The position numbers and the translations under genes were made by a program. A stretch of 20,554 nucleotides of DNA from Chitinophagales bacterium. Its GTDB lineage: Bacteria > Bacteroidota > Bacteroidia > Chitinophagales > UBA2359. Below the pieces are notes generated by a model, which worked only from the letters and a program-made list of their open reading frames with translations, did not search any database and was not told the DNA's origin. The stretch lies in NCBI GenBank assembly GCA_020629335.1, contig JAHDDN010000046.1, forward strand, positions 1-20,554, in the 5' to 3' direction. Within the stretch, counting starts at the first letter, position 1. Every line of letters begins with the position of its first letter. Below are positions 14,294 through 20,554 of this stretch, piece by piece.

Positions 14294-14659
14294 TTATTCG
14301 ACCACATCTACATCATCTACAAAATAGTTGGTATCTCCTTGCCAGAAGAATGAACCAACCTTCTCTTTATAATGCACCTTGATCTGTTTACCTTCCATTT
14401 CTTGTAATTCTTTATAAGTAGCTTCATTGGCTACTGAGAATTCCCAAATATTATTTTGGATAATTGTATTCATCTCACCATCACCAACTCCTCCCATATT
14501 GAGTTGACCTTCAAAAGTTTTGAATAACATTCCTTTTTTAGAAATTTTCATCAAGTAACCTGTTCTTACTCCATCACTATAATTATAATTATAGTAGAAG
14601 AAATAGCCTGCAAGCCCTAAAAGGAGTGCAAAAACTATTGCTGCAATAATTTTTTTCAT
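14294..14659 (-). CDS. Membrane-anchored conserved protein, function unknown
   Basis: A 121-residue protein with one N-terminal transmembrane helix (residues about 4-23, IIAAIVFALLLGLAGYFFYY) followed by an exported beta-rich domain: YSDGVRTGYLMKISKKGMLFKTFEGQLNMGG, IWEFSVANEATYKELQEMEGKQIKVHYKEK and FFWQGDTNYFVDDVDVVE. The pattern G.l.kfSkKG..fKTyEG.l and WEFSV...........GK.v.l.Y.e.......W.GdT.Yfv is familiar from small Bacteroidota proteins that are often mislabelled as 6-phosphogluconate dehydrogenase; there is no dehydrogenase feature here. A short hairpin AGCCC/GGGCT overlaps the stop codon, and a stronger terminator lies further left. It is divergent from the FKBP gene. Confidence 0.75.
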   Translation of the reverse strand: MKKIIAAIVFALLLGLAGYFFYYNYNYSDGVRTGYLMKISKKGMLFKTFEGQLNMGGVGDGEMNTIIQNNIWEFSVANEATYKELQEMEGKQIKVHYKEKVGSFFWQGDTNYFVDDVDVVE

Positions 14660-14725
14660 AAGTTTTATGTTTATATTAATATGTTTATAGTCCTGCTATC
14701 ATTACTAAGAAACAATGAGATAGCT

Positions 14726-14733
14726 TATCTTTG
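14726..14733 (+). promoter_or_regulatory. Candidate -7 box TATCTTTG for FKBP gene
   Basis: Matches TAnnTTTG 23 bases before the start codon, a sensible distance for a short leader. No clear TTTG -33 element. Confidence 0.4.
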
Positions 14734-14756
14734 TTCCATAAAAATAATCAAAAGCT

Positions 14757-15209
14757 ATGAAAAATTACCTTCTTCCTATTTTAATGATTTTGCTTGTCTC
14801 TGTTGCATGTAAGGACAATACATCACAAGCAGAAATTGACGCTCAAATAATCGATGAATACATCAATCTGCACAACTTAACAACCAATGTAACCGAATCA
14901 GGTTTACATTACATTATTACTGATCCTGTGGCTGAGGGGAGTAATCCAAGCGCTAGTTCAACTGTAACGGTGGATTATGTAGGTTTTTTGACTGATAGCA
15001 CTATTTTTGATATTAGTGTAGCTCCCATTGAATTGCCGCTTAGTCAGACGATAGCGGGCTGGAGAGAAGGGATTCCTTATTTTAAAAGAGGAGAAAAGGG
15101 AATGTTGATTATTCCATCGAAATTGGGGTATGGAGTTTACCCTCAATCGGGTATTCCTGGCAATTCTGTTTTGATCTTTGAGATTGAGTTGATCGATTTT
15201 TACAATTAG
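14757..15209 (+). CDS. FKBP-type peptidyl-prolyl isomerase lipoprotein
   Basis: A 150-residue lipoprotein: the signal peptide ends in the lipobox VSVAC with the lipidated cysteine at residue 18, so it is anchored in a membrane and faces the periplasm. The rest is one FKBP domain that catalyses cis-trans isomerisation of Xaa-Pro bonds. Visible are ESGLHYIITDP, VTVDYVGFLTDSTIFD (active-site Tyr, Phe and Asp), the core IAGWREGIPYFKRGEKGMLIIPSKLGYG with the active-site Trp and Tyr, and LIFEIELIDF. The usual VHYTG.L.DG.vFDSS is altered to VDYVGFLTDSTIFDIS; the key aromatic residues remain. There is no N-terminal dimerisation domain of the FkpA/Mip kind. It ends 16 bases from the convergent aminotransferase gene. 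Confidence 0.88.
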   Translation: MKNYLLPILMILLVSVACKDNTSQAEIDAQIIDEYINLHNLTTNVTESGLHYIITDPVAEGSNPSASSTVTVDYVGFLTDSTIFDISVAPIELPLSQTIAGWREGIPYFKRGEKGMLIIPSKLGYGVYPQSGIPGNSVLIFEIELIDFYN

Positions 15210-15225
15210 GAATAAGTTTATATTA

Positions 15226-16125
15226 TTAAAACGGGAGTGGCTCGCCTGCTTGGGCTGTTTTGGCTCTGAATAGTTTATGAATACGTTCAAAAAGGCCAGT
15301 TCCTGAGGTGTTGTCGATACTGCGTTTGTCTATTTCGTAGACTTTGGTAAGTTCGCCCATTGTACCTGTTGTAAATACGAAGTCTGCATTGTAAAACTCT
15401 GTCATAGAGAGATTCTTTTCTATGACTTCAATACCATTTTCTTTGGCTAATTCGATGATTAGGCTTCGGGTAATGCCTGGTAAGCAGCTATCTGCATGTG
15501 GGGTGAGTAGTTTATCCCCTTTTATCATAAACATATTAACGGCATTAGCTTCTGATACGTAGCCATATATATCCAGCATAACAGCCCCTTCGGCGCCAAA
15601 GTAATTTGCTTCTATCTTTGCAAGTATATTATTAATGAGATTATTGTGATGGATTTTAGAATCTACACACATGGGAGGATTACGTCTAATACTGGAAGTT
15701 ACTAAGGAAATGCCTGATGCTGGATAGATCGGTGGTTTCCATTCTGCGACGATAATGAGTCCGCAGCCTTTTTGATTGAGACGGGGGTCCATCCCCGAGG
15801 TGGTTTTTTCACCTCTAGTTAAGGTCAAACGGATGTGAGTTTCGTCTCTCATACCATTAGCCTCTAAGGTTTTGAAAAGGGCTGCTTTGATCTCTTTGTT
15901 GGAGGGAACATCTACGAAAGCCATTGCTTTGGCGGATTCTTGTAGACGCTGTAAGTGGCGATCTAGTGCAAATATACGACCGTCATAGACTCTTAAGCCT
16001 TCCCATACCCCATCACCGCCTTGTACGATGCTATCAAATACGGATATTTTAGCTTGATCACGGTGCAATAATTCACCGTTGACATATACTAATAAGTCTT
16101 TGTTTTTGGGATTGAATTGTTGCAT
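15226..16125 (-). CDS. Class IV aminotransferase, branched-chain/D-amino-acid type
   Basis: A 299-residue fold-type IV PLP enzyme, clearly distinct from the paralogue at 2259-3104. VYVNGELLHRDQAKISVFD and GGDGVWEGLRVYDGRIFALDRHL (36-58) form the N-terminal domain. Lys157 in DSKIHHNN is the probable Schiff-base lysine. VSEANAVNMFMI (Glu192) and CLPGITRSLIIELA are the PLP-phosphate region, and FTTGTMGEL closes the active site. It matches the IlvE-like group (transamination of Leu, Ile and Val) better than PabC, but D-alanine aminotransferases share the fold, so no symbol is given. A nine-residue C-terminal tail (AQAGEPLPF) is also common in the IlvE-like group. It may be co-transcribed with the small membrane protein gene upstream (81-base gap). 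Confidence 0.87.
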   Translation of the reverse strand: MQQFNPKNKDLLVYVNGELLHRDQAKISVFDSIVQGGDGVWEGLRVYDGRIFALDRHLQRLQESAKAMAFVDVPSNKEIKAALFKTLEANGMRDETHIRLTLTRGEKTTSGMDPRLNQKGCGLIIVAEWKPPIYPASGISLVTSSIRRNPPMCVDSKIHHNNLINNILAKIEANYFGAEGAVMLDIYGYVSEANAVNMFMIKGDKLLTPHADSCLPGITRSLIIELAKENGIEVIEKNLSMTEFYNADFVFTTGTMGELTKVYEIDKRSIDNTSGTGLFERIHKLFRAKTAQAGEPLPF

Positions 16126-16148
16126 GAAGATCGCTTAAGAGTGGCAAT

Positions 16149-16174
16149 GGGTGTCGTAGTCAGAGACTACGCCC
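16149..16174. repeat. Palindromic repeat with CGTAGTC-AGA-GACTACG core
   Basis: CGTAGTC (16155-16161) and GACTACG (16165-16171) form a perfect 7-bp stem with an AGA loop, flanked by GGG and CCC that can extend it past a TGT bulge. This is a single copy in the window; it resembles dispersed palindromes of Bacteroidota genomes. It lies between the small membrane protein gene and the aminotransferase gene. Confidence 0.55.
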
Positions 16175-16206
16175 AAAATATAGGATAGGCACAAATTGGG
16201 CCTATA

Positions 16207-16380
16207 TCATATCAACATTGCGAATATCAAGAAGATGAATAAGATGATAACACCAGCGTAAGATCCAAATGCTGCAAATGTGAATGCAGTTAATAGGCCA
16301 AGAATGGCAAAGATAAACATGACCATGCCTACGCCTCTTTCGCTTGCTTCTGGTTGGTGATTATGATGATGATCTGACAT
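16207..16380 (-). CDS. 57-residue small membrane protein
   Basis: A short frame running from ATG 16380-16378 to TGA 16209-16207. The N-terminus is polar and histidine-rich (MSDHHHNHQPEASERGVG), then come two closely spaced hydrophobic segments, about residues 19-38 (MVMFIFAILGLLTAFTFAAF) and 41-57 (YAGVIILFIFLIFAMLI), which would form a helical hairpin with the N-terminus in the cytoplasm. There is no cleavable signal pattern. Support for a real gene comes from the coherent hydrophobic pattern, the ideal promoter just upstream and its position ahead of the aminotransferase. I recognise no family. The DHHHNH stretch could bind a metal ion, but that is speculation. Confidence 0.7.
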   Translation of the reverse strand: MSDHHHNHQPEASERGVGMVMFIFAILGLLTAFTFAAFGSYAGVIILFIFLIFAMLI

Positions 16381-16397
16381 AATTTTAAAATTTTATG

Positions 16398-16429
16398 CAA
16401 AAATAGGGTTTTAGGTAAGTAAACACAAA
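16398..16429 (-). promoter_or_regulatory. Bacteroidota-type promoter TTTG-N20-TATTTTTG
   Basis: On the minus strand TTTG (16429-16426) and TATTTTTG (16405-16398) are separated by 20 bases, close to the known TTTG-N19-21-TAnnTTTG arrangement. The start codon of the 57-residue protein follows 17 bases after the -7 box. It is the best promoter match in the window. Confidence 0.65.
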
Positions 16430-16440
16430 TTATCGACCAA

Positions 16441-16481
16441 AATAAAGAAAGGCCGAGCACCACCGAAGCAGCACTCGACCT
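16441..16481 (-). terminator. Intrinsic terminator of the large minus-strand gene
   Basis: On the minus strand a 14-pair stem (AGGTCGAGTGCTGC with GTGGTGCTCGGCCT, several G-U pairs) is capped by a C(TTCG)G tetraloop and followed by TTTCTTTATT. It lies 32 bases past the stop of the large gene. Confidence 0.88.
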
Positions 16482-16512
16482 AATTGCTATATTATTAACC
16501 AACTAACCAATT

Positions 16513-19500
16513 CTATCTAGTTAACTCCGCATTTTCCCCTTGCATACGGGCTACGAAGTTATTTTTTGCGTTTGGCGTAGCGACCTTGTATTGGAAGCTT
16601 TGCATATCTTGCTTTTGGACTTGAGTTCTCTTTTGCTCTTTGATTTCAGATATTTTGTTATTGAAATCAAGGTCAGAGGAGACTACTTGCATTAAGCCAT
16701 TGCTTTGTCCGCCTGTGTTTGTGTTCTTGTAGTTAATATAGTACCACTCTTTTTTGCCATCTTCATCAGCTAACTCGATGTATAGATTGATGAAGTTACC
16801 TGTTTTGCGTGATCCTACTTCGATGTATCCATCTAGCATACGGTTGATTTTGGTTTCGCCCATGTGACTGATTCCGAATGGCCCTTGTGCTACGAAAGCA
16901 CTTTGAGCTGGGCTCCACATCATCTTCACATTGGTAAGTATCATACTTTTCTCGAAGCCTTTTGGCAATTGAAGTGATTCATAAGATTCTAAGGCTGCGA
17001 GTGTTTCATTTAAATCTTTCTCTGGCATAATTTGAGCAATCGCTGCACTTAGTTCTGGTGTTGTAAAATCAATTTCTGGATTTTCAGAAGCCAAAGATTT
17101 GATGTTAGCTGTCATGTCTTCGTATAATTTCTTATCGAAGAAGAAGTCGAGAGACATGGCCATTTCGTTGAAGACGTAGGTATTGTCTTTAAGGTCGTTG
17201 AGTAATTCTCCGCCTGTTTTAACTTCCATGCTACCCATATCACCGCCTAAGTTGAATTGACCTTTTGCGGTTACTCTTTGATCTTTATCGTTTAGAACGA
17301 ATAGATCGCCATTGACATTTTCTTCTTTAATTACTTCTGTTGCTCCTACACTATAAGTTTTACTATCTAATTGCATTTGGCCTTCAGATTGGAAAACTGT
17401 TTGGTGATTCGCTTCTGGCTTACTTAGGAAAGCAGTGTATAGCTCTCTGTTTTCTGTGTCATAACCGATACCGATCATTAAGCTTTCGTTTTCCTCATTC
17501 TTAGGAGAAGCAATCTCATAAGTAGTATTCCCTGCTGCCATTTGATCTTCAACTCTGAACCAGTCCGTTTTTAAAGAAGAGGAAACATCTACTTTTGCAA
17601 AACCCTCTAATTCTAATTCGTCGCTATTATTTTGGAATCCGAAGTTTCCTTTGTAAGTCATTTGCTCTGATATATGGAAGTTTTGATCTTCTTCTATTTG
17701 GCCTTTACCTTTTGAGTTAGTCGTTGTAACGGCTTCTTTCTTTTTGCCTGTTGTTTCAACTTCCACTTCAATCTCATCCAAGAAAACCATTTGTTCTTCC
17801 ATGCCTTCTACACTATAGACATATTGTCCTGATGCTTCGTAAGCTTCTTTGCTTCTGATATAGACATCTGCATCGACAATTTTGTGAGCTTCATTATTGA
17901 AATCGATGATAGCATCTTCTAAAAGCTCAATCTCTCCTCCCTGCTTTAATAATACTGCTCCTTCGAAAGGCGTCACACTTGCGTCAGCCACCTTGATATT
18001 AGGAACTCCTTGAATAGCTACTTCTTTTGCGCTTACGTCTAAGCTTGCTGTTTCGCCTTGGAAAGTTAATTCTTTCATTTCAGTATCTAAAGCGGTAAAC
18101 TCTTGTAGTTGTCCATTTTCATTACTGAATCCTAAGATATTTTTAGCTAAATCCCAATCATATGTAGTAGCATTCGTTTGGAAGGCATTGAAAGGCAATT
18201 CTGAAATATGCTCTTCAGTCGTTGATTCAAAACTTACTTTATTTTCGTCTATAGTTGCTACTGCTTTCATTTCTTCAGCATTAAATACTTCCTCTCCGCC
18301 ATAAGTTTTGATTAAGGTAGAACAAGAATTAGAAACCATTGTATAAGGATTGAAGTCGTAATGCTCAGCTGTGAAAGTTAAGTTTTCCCATTCTAATTTA
18401 CCTTCTCCCATTAAGCCTCTTGATGCTAAAGTCATGTTTCCATTCAGACGCAATCGTTCATTGTACATTACAAATGGATTCTCTTTCATTTTCAGTTGCA
18501 TTACCTCATTCTGTGGGAACCATGTAATGTCTAAATCTTGGTTCCTTACATGTGGGAAAGCTGCCTGACCATTTTGCCCTTCTTCTATCAAAATGCTATT
18601 CGCTTTGATTAGAGAAGAGTCTGGTAAGAATAAGTAATCATCTGAATTGATCATTGCTGTCAGGTACTTCATATCACCTGCGGCTCTTAATCCTTCTGTA
18701 CCTACTTTTACGGTACCGCTAAGGTCTCCCATGCCGCCATATACTGGAACATTCTCGACATCCTTATCAAACTTTAGTGTTAGGTCTTCTCCCAATCGAG
18801 TTTGGCTTCTTAGTTCTGGTAAAATATTGCCACAAACCATTTTACCATCAAAGACGAACTTATCTGGGGTCATATTATCCACTCCTGTCATTTCGAAAGG
18901 ATCTAAGCTATAGTAGAAATCTTGCCCTTTATAGGCGCCATTCATGATATCATCATTATTATAATAAATGATCGAATTCCCTTTACTTACAAACTTAGGA
19001 TAAGTAGGATCATTTGCTAAACCTGATTTATTATTTGGATCGTCAATAAAAATCGTACCACTTACATGGCGTATTGGTGTCAACTCGCCTTTAGATCTAT
19101 CTTTACGGAAATCTTTGAAAATTAAGTTATCCGCAGAGTCAATTTCTAATTTGTAGTCATCATAAGAAAAGTCATATACTCCTTTTCCGAACTCCATCCA
19201 TCCAACAACCATTCCTCCTTCAAAGTCAATATCTCTGCCAGCTCTCATGTTTAACTTACCACCTGGCTTAAACATTACTTTCTGGGAATCGCTCATGATC
19301 ACTTTCTGTACTCCATTAATTTTCATGCTTTGATCTTTTAAAGATATAGTTGCATTTTCATTAGGAGTATAAGAGACGAATCTCATATTATCGTAATCGA
19401 CTTTTTTATTTTTCGCTAAGATATTATCTCTAACCTTCTGGCGAATTTGGATATTACCTGCATTAGGTTCATAGGTAATAAATCCATCTTTGACTAATTC

Positions 19501-20554
19501 ATATAAAACAAGGCGCACACTTTCTTTATCATAACTTCCCTTCAGCATAGTAGCAAAATCTTGATCCGTCAAATGAGGCGATTCTGTACTTTCCCACCAA
19601 TTATATAAATACTGAACGTGGTCATAATTAGAGCTTAATTTGTATCGCTCTGTTTTTTCTTTTGAGTAGTAATTAGCTGACTCGATAGGTACTTGTACTG
19701 GCGTTCTACCAATACCAACCATTTTAAATTCTAAGTCATCTGTATTCATATCCCAGAATACACCATCTACATCCAGCTCTACTTTGTGATAGCTATCTAA
19801 GAAAGCTATTTGAGCACTTGCATTTTCTCCTCTTACCACTCTCAATTCACGAGAATCTGTATTAAAGGCGATATCTGCATTGGGATGGAAGATAGAATCT
19901 TGTGCTAAGTAAAGCGATACCATCGCATTCTTAACAAATAATTCAGAGGCGTTTTTCACATAATAACCACTTGAAAAAGCTTTCATGGTTAATTGCTCAC
20001 TTTGATCATAGAAGTTGATACAAAGGCGCTCACCTTCTTGTGCTTTACCAGCTATTTTGGTACCAGATATTTCAATATTTCCATTGAATTTAATACTTGG
20101 TAATAGCTTATCCATGTTTAAGTTTTGCTCATTAGAAGCAAATTTTGGAAATTGATATTCCCCTTTAATTGGAACACTTAATTTATCTGAGAAATTACCT
20201 TTTACAGCTTTGTTATCAAAGTATTGCTCACAATACAATGTAGCTCCTTTTGCGCTGTACTCAGGCTTTTTAAGATCTATTTCGTAAGTAGCTAATTCGC
20301 ATTTTATTTCTTGTTCTGATTGGCCACATCTTTCCCAATTAACCGTACCAGCATCACCTGCCCATTTATTGGTTAATGGGTAATAGACTCCTTTTGTGTT
20401 TTTGATTACTGAAGTATCCTTTACGCCATAAAGGAATAAATTTCCTTCGCTAAATGTTACCTTAATAGCTCCTTCTTCTACGGCTAATTGCATGTCTTCA
20501 GCATCCATTAACCAGTAGTGTTTTTTTCCTTTGTAAATACTTTTATCAGCCCAA
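16513..20554 (-). CDS. Very large beta-rich protein of unknown function (5' end outside the window)
   Basis: At least 1,346 residues. The frame is open to the window edge: 15 more sense codons (…YKGKKHYWLMDAEDM) precede the first in-window ATG at 20508, so that ATG is internal. Most of the protein consists of short alternating strands with repeated themes such as FNGNIEISGTKIAG, FDGKMVCGNILPE and LNGNMTLASRGLMGEGKLEW, like layered beta-sheet or beta-barrel-associated proteins. Around residues 300-365 from that Met (about 19414-19611) there is a distinct helical stretch, LTDQDFATML...DKESVRLVLYELVKDGFITYE. Near the C-terminus is a helical part (SLASENPEIDFTTPELSAAI) and a basic region (SEIKEQKRTQVQKQ). 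I recall similar unnamed 1,300-1,500-residue Bacteroidota proteins but no function. Its own terminator follows. Export is likely but the N-terminus is not visible. Confidence 0.8.
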   Translation of the reverse strand, partial: WADKSIYKGKKHYWLMDAEDMQLAVEEGAIKVTFSEGNLFLYGVKDTSVIKNTKGVYYPLTNKWAGDAGTVNWERCGQSEQEIKCELATYEIDLKKPEYSAKGATLYCEQYFDNKAVKGNFSDKLSVPIKGEYQFPKFASNEQNLNMDKLLPSIKFNGNIEISGTKIAGKAQEGERLCINFYDQSEQLTMKAFSSGYYVKNASELFVKNAMVSLYLAQDSIFHPNADIAFNTDSRELRVVRGENASAQIAFLDSYHKVELDVDGVFWDMNTDDLEFKMVGIGRTPVQVPIESANYYSKEKTERYKLSSNYDHVQYLYNWWESTESPHLTDQDFATMLKGSYDKESVRLVLYELVKDGFITYEPNAGNIQIRQKVRDNILAKNKKVDYDNMRFVSYTPNENATISLKDQSMKINGVQKVIMSDSQKVMFKPGGKLNMRAGRDIDFEGGMVVGWMEFGKGVYDFSYDDYKLEIDSADNLIFKDFRKDRSKGELTPIRHVSGTIFIDDPNNKSGLANDPTYPKFVSKGNSIIYYNNDDIMNGAYKGQDFYYSLDPFEMTGVDNMTPDKFVFDGKMVCGNILPELRSQTRLGEDLTLKFDKDVENVPVYGGMGDLSGTVKVGTEGLRAAGDMKYLTAMINSDDYLFLPDSSLIKANSILIEEGQNGQAAFPHVRNQDLDITWFPQNEVMQLKMKENPFVMYNERLRLNGNMTLASRGLMGEGKLEWENLTFTAEHYDFNPYTMVSNSCSTLIKTYGGEEVFNAEEMKAVATIDENKVSFESTTEEHISELPFNAFQTNATTYDWDLAKNILGFSNENGQLQEFTALDTEMKELTFQGETASLDVSAKEVAIQGVPNIKVADASVTPFEGAVLLKQGGEIELLEDAIIDFNNEAHKIVDADVYIRSKEAYEASGQYVYSVEGMEEQMVFLDEIEVEVETTGKKKEAVTTTNSKGKGQIEEDQNFHISEQMTYKGNFGFQNNSDELELEGFAKVDVSSSLKTDWFRVEDQMAAGNTTYEIASPKNEENESLMIGIGYDTENRELYTAFLSKPEANHQTVFQSEGQMQLDSKTYSVGATEVIKEENVNGDLFVLNDKDQRVTAKGQFNLGGDMGSMEVKTGGELLNDLKDNTYVFNEMAMSLDFFFDKKLYEDMTANIKSLASENPEIDFTTPELSAAIAQIMPEKDLNETLAALESYESLQLPKGFEKSMILTNVKMMWSPAQSAFVAQGPFGISHMGETKINRMLDGYIEVGSRKTGNFINLYIELADEDGKKEWYYINYKNTNTGGQSNGLMQVVSSDLDFNNKISEIKEQKRTQVQKQDMQSFQYKVATPNAKNNFVARMQGENAELTR

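Noticed and set aside
18371..18913. Plus-strand ORFs of 65 and 88 codons opposite the large gene
   Set aside because: They are antisense shadows of a long, clearly coding minus-strand frame.

Overview
The window looks like a chromosomal segment of a Bacteroidota bacterium, most likely of the Saprospiria/Cytophagia type. The evidence is an AT-rich genome without clear Shine-Dalgarno sequences, TAnnTTTG-type -7 boxes, several Bacteroidota-restricted families (DUF3078, DUF4476 and other unnamed ones), a eukaryotic-type citrate synthase and a stand-alone methylmalonyl-CoA mutase large subunit. The genus is an inference. Almost all genes are ordinary metabolic or housekeeping genes; I see no phage, transposase, CRISPR array or recognisable intact defence island.

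Layout. 25-378 (-): an antitoxin-like gene followed by a frameshifted, truncated RelE-like toxin remnant. 506-4424 (+): scoA, scoB (3-oxoacid CoA-transferase), a class IV aminotransferase and a class I photolyase, probably co-transcribed; a structured repeat (R1) sits between scoA and scoB. 4592-4753: a MITE-like inverted-repeat element. 5043-6191 and 6522-6893 (+): two exported proteins (DUF3078 and DUF4476), each followed by an intrinsic terminator. 6971-7339 (-): an IscA-type Fe-S assembly protein. 7586-8119 (+): a small membrane-anchored protein, followed directly by repeat R2 (inverted). 8449-10011 (+): methylmalonyl-CoA mutase large subunit. 10181-11503 (+): citrate synthase, followed directly by repeat R3 and then a terminator. 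11825-13792 (+): an ABC-F ATPase. 13793-14293: a 501-base gene-free stretch with a second MITE-like element, a minus-strand terminator and a 13-bp inverted repeat bounding 268 bp. 14294-14659 (-): a membrane-anchored unknown. 14757-15209 (+): an FKBP-type lipoprotein. 15226-16125 (-): a second class IV aminotransferase. 16207-16380 (-): a 57-residue membrane protein with a well-spaced promoter. 16513 to the right edge (-): a very large beta-rich protein, cut by the window end.

Metabolic logic: scoA/scoB (acetoacetate activation), methylmalonyl-CoA mutase (propionyl-CoA or succinyl-CoA exchange), citrate synthase and the aminotransferases all touch acyl-CoA and amino-acid carbon entering the TCA cycle, but they form several transcription units rather than one pathway operon.

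The most unusual content is non-coding. Three copies (R1-R3) of a ~220-240 bp element lie within 1-38 bases of upstream stop codons, in both orientations. They share a conserved shell with internal base-pairing, and each ends in a stem whose sequence differs completely between copies while remaining perfectly paired. Two MITE-like elements show the same style: related cores, different arms that still pair, and 3-bp flanking direct repeats. These are the best candidates in the window for something undescribed.
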